From Dactylonectria macrodidyma (taxonomy: Eukaryota; Ascomycota; Sordariomycetes; Hypocreales; Nectriaceae), in the NCBI GenBank assembly GCA_020744425.1, contig JAGMUV010000021.1:372001-436000 (forward strand): DNA of 64,000 nt, written 5' to 3'. Position 1 is the stretch's first letter. Each line of letters opens with the position of its first letter. Positions 1 through 13,146 of the stretch are shown here, piece by piece. The position numbers and the translations under genes are program-made. The notes below the pieces were generated by a model. The model was not told the origin of the DNA, ran no database searches, and saw only the letters and a list, made by a program, of their open reading frames with translations.

Positions 1-680
1 ATATGCCCCTCCTATCAATATCGTCCAATATCGCTTGCAAGATGACCCTCGCCCTCCGTAGGTCTGGTGCCTCCCTCTCCCAAAATCTCAAACCCGCAAT
101 GACGGTGTTAACGCCATCTCTCCAGACCGGTGGCAGTCTCACACGGCGGCTTTTAACAGCCGCAAGGATGAGCAGCGACTCGGCAAATATCTTGCGGTTT
201 TGATACCAGGTTCCGTGGTGGCGGTGGCGATGGCTGCCTCGCAGCGTGTGTTGCAGGCAAGCGTTGAGACAGCGCTCGACGTATGGGTCGATGACGTGTC
301 GGCTTGAGTCGGGTGTCGATTCATGGATTGCGAGGTAGAGGAAGGGGCGGTGGATGCGCTCGCGGATTTCGAGGAGGCGGAGTTGGAGGAGCGAGCGTAG
401 CTCCTCAGACCCGACGCTTGGATACGCGGGATCGGGAGCGGCGACGAGTTTTGGAATATGGTTATGCCCGGAAGGGTGTTAGAGATGAGTTGTGGTCAAG
501 GTGAAGCGAAGGGCGGAAGATACCATTGTGTGAGCTGCAGATCAAGCTCTTCGGCGACTCGTATCATCCGCTCGATGGGGATCGACAGCCACGAGCTTGG
601 ATCGTCCTGATAGAACGTGTTGACCAGCCTATTTGCGATTCGACGGACAGCTATGTCGGACAGGTAATATCCCCATCGGC
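1..680 (-). pseudogene. C-terminal relic of a Zn2Cys6-type transcription factor
   Basis: The minus strand encodes peptides typical of the C-terminal part of fungal-specific transcription factors: YYLSDIAVRRIANR and LDLQLTQWY near 540-670, then RERIHRPFLYLAIHE, RHRHHGTWYQNRKIF and RFWEREAPDLRRARVI, open to the left window edge. The reading is interrupted by stops near 480-500, and no DNA-binding domain or N-terminus is present. Upstream it is joined directly to a transposase fragment. I infer a broken regulator gene whose 5' part was lost or displaced by a transposon. Its targets cannot be told. It may be the truncated edge of a gene continuing left of the window. Confidence 0.6.
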
Positions 681-1642
681 TGGATTCTCAGGTTGCGTTT
701 GGGGTAAAAATACCTTCCCTAGCCACTCGACAGCAATATCATTGCTTGTCCACCCGTTTTCCGAAAAGGTAACATGCCAGCCAGGATGCTTAGCTAGGAA
801 ATCCTTCTTGAACCATTGTTCTTGGATACTTTTGGCCTTGAAGATGACCAGGGGGTTCAAAGCGACCCCGAGCGCCGAGATGCACTCCACAATAGACGTC
901 CAAGTCCGGGTATTTATCGTTTTGACTGGTACCGCGTTAGGGTTCTCCTGCGAGGAGCCGATAACAAGCCCGTTAATGCCTTGGCCCTCCATAATGCCGC
1001 CCTCGTCGGCGTTGTACCTCCGCCGGGGAGGGATCCAGCTCACAGTCTCGTATAGGTTGAACAAGTGCCTGATATTATCTGGAGTGGCCGCATTTATACG
1101 TTTCCAGTCAGTTCGACGGCCTAACTTTGTCTTGACGGCCAAATGGCGCTCCACGAAGTGACTGGACCACTTCCTCCCTAGGGGCTTATGGTCACCTTGT
1201 TGTTTAAGCACGCTGCTAGCGATTGCTCGCACTTGTGCGTGTGTTGGCGCGTAACCGAGGGCCTCCTGCCGCAAAATCCATTGCTTAAGATGTTATTCCT
1301 GATTGGCCGTGAGCCGCTGTTGGTCGTCGTGTGCCGTACGTTGAGGCTGGGCACCATTAAGGCGGGCACGAAGTGTCCCTCTTGGTACTCCATGGCGTGT
1401 GGCAGGGGTCCTGACGGCAACCCCATTCCTGACGTCCACGATGGCGTTTTGTAGGTCCTGCTCAGTATATTCAGGCATTTCGAACATGGAGAAGAAAATA
1501 CAAAAGAAAGTAAGTCAATTGGAGAAAAATTCGATTTTTAACAATTTATCGTAGGTGGTAGCGTGGATCTGACGCGTGCGGCGGAGCGCGTTTGTGGGGC
1601 GGACCAAAGCCAGGGGTGGGCCGTAACTAGGGTGGGCGACTT
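681..1642 (-). mobile_element. Truncated pogo/Fot1-like DNA transposon (DDE_1 transposase)
   Basis: Starting at 1487, the minus strand encodes a psq-type helix-turn-helix (MPEYTEQDLQNAI, VPRGTLRARLNG), a CENP-B-like second HTH (KWSSHFVERH) and the first part of a DDE_1 catalytic core (YNADEGGIMEGQG with the first Asp; IVECISALGVALNPLVIFK). One in-frame TAA at 1293-1295 splits it, where a Gln codon would fit, so a C-to-T change is likely. The core stops around 680, before the second Asp, and runs into regulator sequence. The 5' end may lie near 1642, where the minus strand has AAGTCGCCCACCC and a related GGCCCACCCC repeat, as in Fot-type ends. No matching inverted repeat is seen at the other end. 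Inactive. Confidence 0.7.
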
Positions 1643-1659
1643 ATAAATATCAGTTAACT

Positions 1660-2708
1660 TAGTTATATATAAATTCCTCACGAGCCCTGCTACTTTAAGA
1701 AGGAAGGAATCCTCTTCTTCTTCTATATTGATAATATTATCATAGCTTACTGAAAAGCTCGGGAAGATAAGGCTAAGAAAATGATCAAATAGCTCCAATT
1801 GAGATATAAGCTAATAGGTAGCAATCCCATATAATGGTTCATTAGAATAGAAGTTATATAGGACTAACCTTTAAGAAAGATTTAGCTGGCCTCAAAGTTG
1901 CTAGCAATGCCTCCTTCGCAGATAACACCCTTGACTGAAAAAGCTCGCAGGCTTATATAATCAAGCTATTCAATGGGCTAATAGGACAGAGAGCCAGCAA
2001 GTAAGATACAGTCACCACATATACGACAGAAGCAGAACTCCTAGCCCTAGTACAGGCGGCTAAGGAGTCCCTCTACGTAAGCTGACTGCAAAAGGAGCTT
2101 ACAGTTTAACTAAATAACTCAATCATCCAGATTAACTGCAACAACACTCAGACCATCAACCTTATGACTGCTAAAATAGCTACCTTAAAGACCAAGCTAA
2201 GGCATGTAGATATCCACAATCACTAGCTAAGGCAGGAGGTTTAAGGAGGGAAAATTTTGGTTAAATACACTAAGTCAACAGATATAGTTACAGACGGCTT
2301 AACAAAGGCCCCATCAGCAAGCAAATGGAACCACTTCCTTTATTAACTTAGCCTGGAAGACATTGAGAAAAGATAGCAGAACTAGAAGCAAGAAAGAATA
2401 GAAGAAAGGCTCTAAAACATGGAAGACTGCTTATAAATTGCAGGCTCAATAGGGACGTACTTGAGCCTGAGGGGATGTGTTAAATAGTAGCAAAAGGAAG
2501 CTTATGGAAGTAGCTTAAAAAGCCAATAAATATTATCATTAAAGATGACAGTTACCACCTATTGCCACAGGCTTAGCAACCAGCTTCCAGTTGATTCCAC
2601 ATAGCACAGAAAAGGCATATAGAGCTTGCTCCAAAACCTCAAGCAGCAAGTGGGGACATAAGTCACAGATAACACATAAATACAAGCAATTCACCCCAAC
2701 ATTTGACA
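1660..2708 (+). mobile_element. Ty1/copia retrotransposon relic: RT/RNase H end plus 3' LTR
   Basis: The plus strand keeps the C-terminal end of a copia polyprotein. A degraded RT catalytic region (YIDNIIIAY, where YVDD is expected) lies near 1715, followed by RNase H peptides such as TTEAELLALVQAAKESLYV, LRHVDIHNH and DGLTKAPSASKWNHFL up to about 2373. More than ten in-frame stops interrupt it, mostly where Gln or Arg codons are expected, in keeping with RIP. A purine-rich stretch (GAGGGGATG) precedes the 3' LTR. Gag, integrase and the 5' LTR are absent. Confidence 0.8.
2478..2708 (+). repeat. 3' LTR of the copia relic
   Basis: Begins TGTTAAAT and ends ATTTGACA, a near-perfect short inverted terminal pair, 231 bp, directly after a purine-rich tract. 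The right boundary is inferred from the inverted ends only, since no second LTR copy is present for comparison. Confidence 0.6.
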
Positions 2709-2945
2709 ACAATCATCCTCTTTGGGCTCCACCCCTGTATTGAACGCCGTCACCCTGATCGAATTGACCGTATCTGATCCAACAGCTTATTATGCCGCCA
2801 CACAAGGTCTCAATCCAACACCTTATGATTGGGTGCGTCAATGCCAAGAAATCAATCCTTGCTGTGGATGAAGTTCTGAATTGAAGTCTGCGCAGAGAAC
2901 ATTTAGTATAAGGCATAGGGAGAAAGGGTCTTCTAACTCTTATGC
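2709..2945. other. Short intergenic stretch
   Basis: Lies between the copia LTR and the 3' end of the VAO-like gene and presumably holds that gene's 3' UTR. No gene or repeat recognised. Confidence 0.4.
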
Positions 2946-5167
<2,222 letters not shown>

Positions 5168-5664
5168 GTTGAAGAAAGAGAAGCTGTGTGTTTCTCGTTG
5201 ATAAATGGAAAGGATTGATTAACAAGCTTAGGGAAGCCCTTTAGAACTGGCGGGTTGAATGAATGAAATTTATGCTATCCGAAGAACCTATGTCCCAGGA
5301 CCAAGCCGTGACTAATATGTGGGATATTGCCGACCGGCGGGTCGGATAACGCCGTCTTCACTAGCGCCCAGGATACGAATAGACGCCTCAGGTCGGAACA
5401 GGGGCGTGGGATGTGGGTTTGGTCTAGACCCCATTTGCGGCTCCATTCCCCGGTCTTGGCACTAGATAGTTCCAATATTAAGTGCGGGGAAATGGGGCAG
5501 ATAACTACGTAACCTTGTCTCTCTTCGTAAATGCGGCGTTATCCCATCCATCCATCCACCTGACCTGGGGATCCGCAAGATGTGTGTCCTCGCAGCGTCG
5601 CGTCGCTAGGCCCAGTGACTCGTATCTTGTTCACAGGCTCAGGATCAGATTCAAGCTCGCCAAA
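5168..5664. promoter_or_regulatory. Divergent promoter of VAO-like gene and C2H2-Zn2Cys6 regulator
   Basis: A 497-bp non-coding interval between two divergent genes. It holds two one-mismatch versions of the cluster motif ATGTGGGGT: ATGTGGGAT at 5317-5325 and ATGTGGGTT at 5411-5419. No exact copy is present. Confidence 0.5.
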
Positions 5665-8001
5665 ATGAGCGGGGCTAATCGATGTGAGCAGTGCGATGCC
5701 GTCTTTGCTCGGCCTGAGCATATGAGGCGACATCAAGTGTTGCACAGCAGACTGCGCCCCTATCACTGCGCCTTTTGCGGAAAAAGCTTCGCACGAAGGT
5801 GAGGCCCATTTCGACCCTGGGAGCTGTCAGAGGTCCAGGCTGACCACGTCGTCCCCTATGCCAGTGATGTTGCCCGACGTCACCACCAAACTTGCAAGTC
5901 CATCGAGGGCGCGTCCCCGACTCCATCCGACGCACCTAGACGCGTTAATCGTGCCTGCGATTCGTGTAGGCGCTCAAAGGTCAAGTGCTCCGGTACCCGG
6001 CCCTGTAGTCGATGCGATACCATAGGACGAGGCCATCTGTGTCAGTACACACTTCGGAAGCCAAGGCTCGACATTGGTATAGTTAGGGACACAGTATCAG
6101 TGGGACTCACCGACCAAACCCACGAGCCCAGGAAACACCTCGCGGCAGACCACGTTGGGGAATCTATGCTAGTCGATGGCTATGATGGGGACAGCCCAGG
6201 TGCTGGCCAAAACCCTGTCGAACCCGAGGACGATTGCAAACAAGCTGAATCGTCATCACATGCTTCGTTGGGAGAAGTCTGCCAGTACCAAGAGACCTCA
6301 AACTCGCTTGCGGACTCACTCGACGGTGGCGCCACTGTCATCAACAGCCTGGTCGTGAATCCAAGCACGTACTTTGATCTGGACTTGCTGGACTGGGGCA
6401 TTCTTGACCATTCTTTTCTGGCTCTTGCAAAGGATGATTTCACCGAGGCCACATTCTCCGAACCTCACAGCCAGCCGATCGTCTCTCCGGCTGCGACGGT
6501 AAGCCTCTGTGGTGCCGAGACGGCACTTGATCTACCAGCAGGCATAGGCTTGATGCAAATCTCCCCCCTCGAAGCTCACCGCTCCTGCATCCTCGCCTTT
6601 CTCAGGGAATCCAACCAGCGGTCGTCAAAGTGGGAGCAATGGTTCAGCCTCGATAACATGTCCCTTTTCATCCGATCGTACTTCAAGTCCTTTCATCAGC
6701 ACACGCCGTTGCTTCATCTGGCATCGTGGAGCATCACAACATGCAGGACAAGCCTGGTTTTTGCTATGCTCCTCATGGGCGCCATGTACACTGAAAACTT
6801 CGAGTCCAACGGCCCCGAATCAAGACGCCTGTGCCGGCTTGCGGAAACCTATGCTTGGACATCAGATCCTTCTTTTAGCGCTGCTCTCCCAGCGGAGCTC
6901 GAGAGCATCCAGGCGGTGTATATAGTGACCCTTCTGGACGCATTCTATTTTCCTGCCAAGCGCAACCATCCTCATGTTGACACCAAGAGATTGATGGAAG
7001 AGGCCAGGAAAGCAGGAGTATTTGATCCTGTCCCTCCAAGAAGCGAGCCGTGTACCATGTCGTGGGCCGAGTGGTCAAAACAGGAGTGCCGAATCAGGTC
7101 GGTTGGCTGCTTGTCTCGCCAGTTTCCTTTTCAAGAGTACTAACTTCGAGCAGAACAGCCTTCATTTTGTATCTGTTCGACGCGGCACGGACAGTCTTGT
7201 TCAATCAACATCCAGAGCTTCGTCTTTACGAGCTCTGCCTTCCCCTACCATGCGACGAGAGCGTTCTGAACGCAGGTAGTGAGGAGGAATGGCGAGAGAT
7301 GTATCGTAGCACCGGCAACTTGTCGACGCTAGACTACCCAGTTGTCTTGTCACTCTTCATGTGTGAGGAGCCAGTGGAAATGCTGTTGGATCTAAGTGTG
7401 ATGGGAGCATTTACAGTGCTGCATGGTATGTGATGCCTATTCAAGTACACTGTGACACTTCCTCATGGTAAATGTAGGTATTCTGGTTCACATGTGGGAG
7501 CACAAATACATCCATAAGAAGGGGGACCTTGCCAGCAGACCAGGGGTCGTTGAACAAAACGTCCGAAATCATCTCGTTGCCGCCAAGTCCCGCATTATCG
7601 AAAACGCCCTGCAGACCTGGCGCGAGCATTGGGCCAAGACAGTGTCGAGACACGGGTCGATGGCGTCCAAGGGGCTGTACCGGGACAGGGCAATGACCTA
7701 CTGGCTGCTAGGATGCATCATGAATCAGAATAACGGCTCCGATGGGCTCGACATTGCGATCGAGCCGACGAATGGCAACTGGGCCTTGAGGGTGCCGAGA
7801 CTTCTGAGAAAGCTCGCCATATTGATGGACTCGGGACAGATTGACGTTGCGACAGATAGTCCTGGTTCCGGTAGCAAGTATTCTATTAATGAGCAGCTGG
7901 AATGGCTGCAAGATGTTGGGGAAGAAAACACTGGCGATGAAGGCATGGACGAGATCATTCTAGGCTGCATGATGCGCAGGGAACGGCAGACGGGTGCCTA
8001 G
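5665..8001 (+). CDS. Pathway regulator with two C2H2 fingers plus a Zn2Cys6 domain, 720 aa
   Basis: Exons: 5665-5798, 5865-7097, 7154-7425, 7478-8001 (2163 nt). Finger 1 is CEQCDAVFARPEHMRRHQVLH. Finger 2, CAFCGKSFARSDVARRHHQTC, is split by intron 1 in the codon after the helix -1 Arg and is of C2HC type. A binuclear cluster follows (CDSCRRSKVKC, then CSRCDTIGRGHLC). The remainder resembles the fungal transcription factor middle-homology region (SYFKSFHQHTPLLHLASW, FILYLFDAARTVLFNQHP). By the C2H2 recognition code, finger 1 (R-1, H3, R6) reads GGG and finger 2 (R-1, V3, R6) reads GTG, so 5'-GTGGGG-3' is predicted; this core is repeated in cluster promoters. It is the likely in-cluster activator, acting in the nucleus. 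Mixed C2H2-Zn2Cys6 proteins are a known fungal architecture; the target assignment is inference. Confidence 0.9.
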
Positions 8002-8398
8002 ATAGCAACGTAATACCTCGAATACTACGTACAACATAGGGTCAGTCTCCTCTCGCCCGAGTTGGTTCCAGCTCGCAGTGACTCGGCAGCAGCATACGCT
8101 GTTCCACCCCGACCCATGACCCGATCCTAGTCCCCCATCGGAACCCTGGAGGCTGGTGCCCCACCCGCATGACCGGGGTTAAACCACTCGTGTGGGGGAA
8201 ATCCGGGGATCCGGGGGGAAATCTGGATCGCCCGTTCAGACAGAGGCGGGAAATACATAATAAAGGGCATCTTTGCCCCCAGACAGATATATCTTGCACT
8301 CCACCTTTAAGCTAAACCATCAGACCAAACCCACACGATCGTGGACTCCTTTGTTTTCTACTTGTCTTACCGGGAGACAACACTCTACTTCCCCAACA
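8002..8398. promoter_or_regulatory. MFS gene promoter with two GTGGGG cores
   Basis: Non-coding region between the regulator and the transporter. CCCCAC occurs at 8159-8164 and GTGGGG at 8192-8197, in opposite orientations about 30 bp apart. Confidence 0.5.
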
Positions 8399-10063
8399 AT
8401 GGGCTTTCTCGGCATCCTCGAAGACAAGCACCTTGCCCATGTGCCGGCCACGGTTGCCATCAAGGACCAGAATGGCCAGTCTGCTTCCGCACTGAAGCAT
8501 GGAAAGGGCAAACACTCGCACGTCATCTACGTGCCACAGCCCACAGACGATCCCAACGACCCCCTCAACTGGCCACAACGCAAGAAGCTCGTCCTGATCT
8601 CAGTAATCTGCTTCGGTGGAATCCTCATGGCCGGCGTCTACAGCGCGCTACTCAATGCAGGCCTCGGAGTTCTGGCAGTCGAGATGAACAAGTCCATCAA
8701 CGATGTTGCCGTGCTCTCAAGCTACCAGCTGCTGACTGCTGGTGCAACCGGCTTCATCGTTGCGGCATGCTCCAGGAAATGGGGGAAGAGGCCTGTCTTC
8801 TTCGTTTCGTCCTTGTTTGGGACCGTTGGCTCCATCATCGGCTCATGTGTCACCTCGTTTAACGGCGTGCTGGCTGCAAGAATCGTCCAAGGTCTCGCTA
8901 CGGCCACCTATGAAAGCATCCTGGTCTCCGCCATTGGTGACATCTATTTTGTGCACCAACGGGGCTTGTACATGTCGATAGTCCAGTTCATTCTCGCCGC
9001 AGTGTCCAACCTCGTTTCTGTCATCTGTGGTCCCATCATCAACAACCTTGGCTGGCCGTACCTTTTCCATCTTTGCGTTCTGTTCTCCGGCATTCAGACC
9101 ATTCTAGTGTTTTTTTTCGTACCCGAAACAAATTATGCACGAGAAAAAGCTGTCAGCCCGGGGACATCTGTCAAGGAACACCCACAAGGACCCCTGCCCA
9201 CAGCAGAGAAGCAAATCACCGAGAGCGCCCATTTCGAGCACCCTGACGACAACGTCCCAGCTACCAAGGCTGGCGCCACGGCCAAATTTCCACCAGCCAA
9301 GAAGACCTTCGTACAAGACCTTGCTCTCTTTTCTGGCACGCACTGTGACGAAAACATCGTTCAGCTGTTGATCGCCCCCTTCGCTGTGTGCACCAACCTG
9401 GCGATTCTCTGGGCCGTCGTTGTATCCGGCGGCCTGACTGCGCTTTACGTCAGCCAGGCTCTTTGCATTGCCCAGATCTTCATGGCTCCTCCTTATCTGC
9501 TGTCTGCAGCTGGTGTGGGCTATCTCTCGCTGGGTCCTTTCATCGGTGCCCTGGTCGGGTCTATAGTGATGAGCCTAATCTCTGATCCCATCATCAAGTG
9601 GTGTGCCGCCAAGAACAAGGGTGTCTACGAGCCAGAGTACCGCCTATTGCCCATGGTTGGCGGCTTGCTCGCCGGCGTCGGCCTCATCGGGTTTGGGCAT
9701 CTCGCGCAGAATGGAGCGTCCTACTACGCGACCGCAACCATGCACGGCCTGACACTGGCTGGAGTTGTGACTGTGGCCATTTCGAGTGGTGGCTACGCAC
9801 TGGACGCCTTCAATGAGATGGGTGACGATGTGTTTGTTTCCATGATCATCTTTAAAAACTTCCTATTCTATGGTTTCAGTTGGTTTATCAACTCTTGGAT
9901 CGCTTCTTCAGGCCCGGCTCATGTCTTTTACGTCTTTGGAGGACTCGCATTTGCCATGACTGCTACTACACTTGTCATGTTTTTCTTTGGGAAACGCTAC
10001 CGCAGCTATTGGTCTCGAAACAACTTGATGGAGAAGATGCACATTCGAGCTCATCCTCAGTAG
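8399..10063 (+). CDS. MFS transporter, DHA1-like, 554 aa, intronless
   Basis: The start at 8399 (MGFLGILEDKH) is chosen over an in-frame upstream Met at 8273 because family members begin near a short cytoplasmic tail before DPNDPLNWP, seen here at about residues 52-60. About 12 hydrophobic segments follow, with a long charged central loop (about residues 240-310) that splits them 6+6. The motif after TM2 is degenerate (SRKWGKRPVFF). Such proteins are proton-driven exporters or importers in the plasma membrane. It stands next to the regulator in the same orientation, with GTGGGG cores in its promoter, so it probably moves the pathway substrate or its toxic products. Direction of transport cannot be told from sequence. 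Confidence 0.9.
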   Translation: MGFLGILEDKHLAHVPATVAIKDQNGQSASALKHGKGKHSHVIYVPQPTDDPNDPLNWPQRKKLVLISVICFGGILMAGVYSALLNAGLGVLAVEMNKSINDVAVLSSYQLLTAGATGFIVAACSRKWGKRPVFFVSSLFGTVGSIIGSCVTSFNGVLAARIVQGLATATYESILVSAIGDIYFVHQRGLYMSIVQFILAAVSNLVSVICGPIINNLGWPYLFHLCVLFSGIQTILVFFFVPETNYAREKAVSPGTSVKEHPQGPLPTAEKQITESAHFEHPDDNVPATKAGATAKFPPAKKTFVQDLALFSGTHCDENIVQLLIAPFAVCTNLAILWAVVVSGGLTALYVSQALCIAQIFMAPPYLLSAAGVGYLSLGPFIGALVGSIVMSLISDPIIKWCAAKNKGVYEPEYRLLPMVGGLLAGVGLIGFGHLAQNGASYYATATMHGLTLAGVVTVAISSGGYALDAFNEMGDDVFVSMIIFKNFLFYGFSWFINSWIASSGPAHVFYVFGGLAFAMTATTLVMFFFGKRYRSYWSRNNLMEKMHIRAHPQ

Positions 10064-10619
10064 TGGATGATGGTGTTTCTGTCGAGAGGTTATTGGAGGT
10101 GGATGGTTGAGATTGTACCACAGTGACGCTTCCGCGTACTAATTATGATTTATAATACAATGTCCTTTCTATCGCAGTGCCTCAACTTGCAAACCAGTAG
10201 CCTGATAAGTTCAAAGATGTGACTCTTCAATGGCGGTGCTCTTGACCTTGAGCTATGAGGACGTGGGTAGGATCTCCCAAGCTTAAGAGAAACCGTTTAG
10301 CCATTTTCCTCAAGCATTGACCTCGGCTTCACGCTTAGAAAACACTATGTTCGCTTGATCACGGGTTGAGCCAGTCCAGTTATGGCCGTATTCCAAGAAA
10401 TACTGATGCAGGATTATCTTGAGGCAGCCGACGCGTTTCACCAAAAATAACGAACAAATTAGGCGGCATCTGGCATGAGATTGAGCGGAAGAATCCAGCC
10501 TCAGGTCGAGTTACTATCATATAGAGATAATAAAGCGCCAGATGGACTGCTTGACAAGGTGAAACCACCTGCTTAAGTCTCACTGTTCGTCCTACCTCAG
10601 CCTACATTACATAATCCTG
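10064..10619. other. Convergent intergenic region
   Basis: Lies between the 3' ends of the MFS gene and the lactonase gene. No open frame with recognisable content and no motif copies. Confidence 0.5.
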
Positions 10620-11742
10620 TTATGGGGCGTTGCAGGCTTTAAACGCGTGGTCGCTCAGCAGCGACATCAGCACTTCGTCGCTTTTCGCTAGCATCCAACT
10701 CCTGTCGTGTGCTAGTGCTATGTGGGCATTGTAGTGTGTCTCGAGCACCTTGAGCTTCTTGACGGTGGCTTTGGCCGCTGGCAGATGCTCGTGAAGAGAC
10801 TCGATTTCTCCGTGGGGGTTGATCCAGGTTCTGAAGTCTTCTGAGCCGTCAAGAAGGGCTCTGCTCGGGTGATCAATGTATGCTTCCTAAACAATAAAAT
10901 GAAGAATTCAGAGAGCCTCACCTTGTATGACAGCAGTCGCTTGCCATGATGACCCATTCCCCGTTGGCAAGTTTGGCAGCGGCTGCTAAGTTTCCTGGCA
11001 TGTGGCCAGGGGCTTCTATGACCCAAAAGCTTCCGTCATCTAGCAGGTCCAGAGCCCTTTCAAACGGACCAAAGCGTTGCCATTTCCCATCCAATTCCAC
11101 GCAATTCTCCGAAGCCTTCTCGGGATGGAAAAAATGGGCATCCCATCTTCCGCCCACATCGTATGGCTCGTCGTGGAATTGGCCAGGTGTACAGTGCGCA
11201 AAGGTTCCGGGGCCGAAATACCCTACAGCCCGCGGGAACATGCCTTTAATAGGCCTGGAATGGTCCCAGTGGTGATGGCTTTGCCTTATTAACTAATCTC
11301 ACGCAAACATTAGCGGGCGGTGTTGCCATCGTACCTAAATATCACCGTATCGAGCATGTCTGGCCGGACGCCGAGTGCATGTAACTGCTCCGGGAGCGGG
11401 ACGACGGGAGAAACTGGATGCAAGACATCAAGTACGTGCTGGTTTGTGTAGGCTGTATATTCGGAGCGATCCTGTTCGTCTGTCGAGTAAGCAAATGAAC
11501 TAGTAAGACAAGGTAGATGACCAGGCTGGACGCACAGCACTAAGGCCAACATCCCACAGAATATATCGCCCGCTTGGCTCGTGATGGATGTAAAAGGCCC
11601 AGGAATGGCAACGGAACGGGACCGACGCAGAGCCATGGTGGACAACCTCGAGGTTGCCTGTGAAGGAACCTCCATCTAGAACCTTCACCGTGACATGACC
11701 CGAGCTTGCCGGCAGGGGCGGCAGATCTGGAGAGGCCGCCAT
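10620..11742 (-). CDS. Metallo-beta-lactamase-fold lactonase-like hydrolase, 314 aa
   Basis: Exons: 11742-11541, 11479-11335, 11278-10922, 10860-10620 (945 nt). The zinc signature SHHHWDHS (about residues 116-123, the HxHxDH motif) is rebuilt only after splicing at an AAG acceptor. APGHMPGN supplies the next His ligand and ASDCCH the bridging Asp. The overall order matches the quorum-quenching-lactonase-like branch of the superfamily, whose members open lactones or related esters in the cytosol. It faces the CmcJ-like gene across a promoter with two ACCCCAC sites. In the cluster it would hydrolyse a lactone intermediate or substrate. Exact substrate unknown. Intron 1 has a weak donor (GTGCTG), so that boundary is the least certain. 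Confidence 0.85.
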
Positions 11743-12072
11743 ACTTCACTCGGGGAAGCAGTTTCCGAACGACAGTTTGGTATTTGGTGTTAGGTCCTAT
11801 AAAGTCCGAGCCCCAACTTCAAGGGAACACCCATCTTGTACATATAAGACTGGTGCGACCATCAATCGGACAGAACCCCACATCCGGCTACCCCACCAAA
11901 GTATGGGGTAGTTTGGTTCGGGGTCGTCTTCTCCAATGCTGACGTGAAAAGATTGTTAGACGAACCGGGTGAATAAATACAACTCCATACCATGACTGAT
12001 TAATCATGCATCTAGATAATGGTTTATATCTTCGACTAGCATGGTTTACTAGAAGCTGCTTGCCGATCCTCA
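11743..12072. promoter_or_regulatory. Divergent lactonase/CmcJ-like promoter with ACCCCACAT
   Basis: A 330-bp interval holding one exact ACCCCACAT (11875-11883) and ACCCCACC (11890-11897), about 130-145 bp upstream of the lactonase start and 175-198 bp upstream of the CmcJ-like start. A further TATGGGGTA follows. Confidence 0.6.
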
Positions 12073-13146
12073 ATGACTCTGTCCAGGACGTTGGCACAGC
12101 GCGTGTACCTGAGCAGACCCTTGCTTCGACATCGCCCAGCTTTCCAACCGGTATTTCAGTTCACATATTACTCTCTGAAGGCAGAACGACACGGTATGGA
12201 GATAATGACAGTCAAGTACCATACAGATCGCCAGGCGACTATGGAGTACATCAAGTCTGACTCCAAGATGAACCGAAGATACATGGCACCTGGGGAAGAA
12301 GTCAACACTGGCAACTACGAGACGAAAATTGTTTTGGTCCATGATGCGAGGCCCGAGATAGCTAAGCTCACGCTTGACACCACGGGGTTCCAGCTCTTCA
12401 AACATGAATCCACGGTGAGTTCTGTCCTTGCTTCGTGCACGGGGAAACGTGATCACGCCCGGTTACAAGCGCTGACCAGCAAACAATAGGTGGCAGACTG
12501 GAGCGACATGGCAGAGTTGGAATCAACCTACTCTGGCGAGATCCATGACTTTGTGTCCAAATTAACAGGCGCCGATAAAGTTGTAGTTTTTGGTCCAGTT
12601 CGTCGAACCACCAACGATAAAAAGCCCGACGGCTTGGACACCGTCTGGAACGACCAGCCGCCAGCTTCGGACGTGCACGTCGACTACACTCCTCGTCGTG
12701 CGGAGTGTCTCGCCGAGGATTTTGCAGTAAAAGCTGGGTTCCGCAGGAGCGACTACAAACAGGTCAAGTTCATCAACCTTTGGCGTGCAGTCAAGCCGGG
12801 CCCTCAGAACTGGCCATTGGCCTTGTGCCGCGGAGACGTCGTAGGCGACGACGAGGGCGTCATCAACAATCTACTGTACGTCGACCAGGTGCCAGCCCTG
12901 GACCAGATGCCAGACGAGCTTCCGCATGACCCAATGCATCCTGAGGGTTCCCTCTTCACGTACCGCCCGACACATCACTGGATGTACTATAGCAATATGG
13001 ACAAGGATGAGCTGCTGGCATTTACGCTATATGACTCCAAGATGGAACGACCTTGGCGGGTCCCTCACTGCGCGTTTTACAACGATGCAGTTGGGGCCAA
13101 GAAGCGGGAGAGTGTCGAGATCAGGACTGCGTGCTATTTCAAGTAA
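12073..13146 (+). CDS. CmcJ/AsaB-like (GA4-desaturase-related) oxidoreductase, 332 aa
   Basis: Exons: 12073-12414 and 12490-13146 (999 nt). Family hallmarks are TGFQLFKHEST, then VHVDYTP, INLWRAVKPGPQNWPLALC, TYRPTHHWMYYSNMDKDE and a C-terminal VEIRTACYF. This family, named after bacterial CmcJ and fungal AsaB, is widespread in fungal metabolic clusters and is thought to act as non-haem-iron-type hydroxylase or desaturase; few members have a proven reaction. The gene shares a promoter with the lactonase. It may hydroxylate or desaturate the pathway intermediate, but the step cannot be assigned. Confidence 0.85.

Noticed and set aside
526..1161. 211-codon plus-strand open frame
   Set aside because: Antisense to the transposase relic, which has recognisable HTH and DDE blocks.
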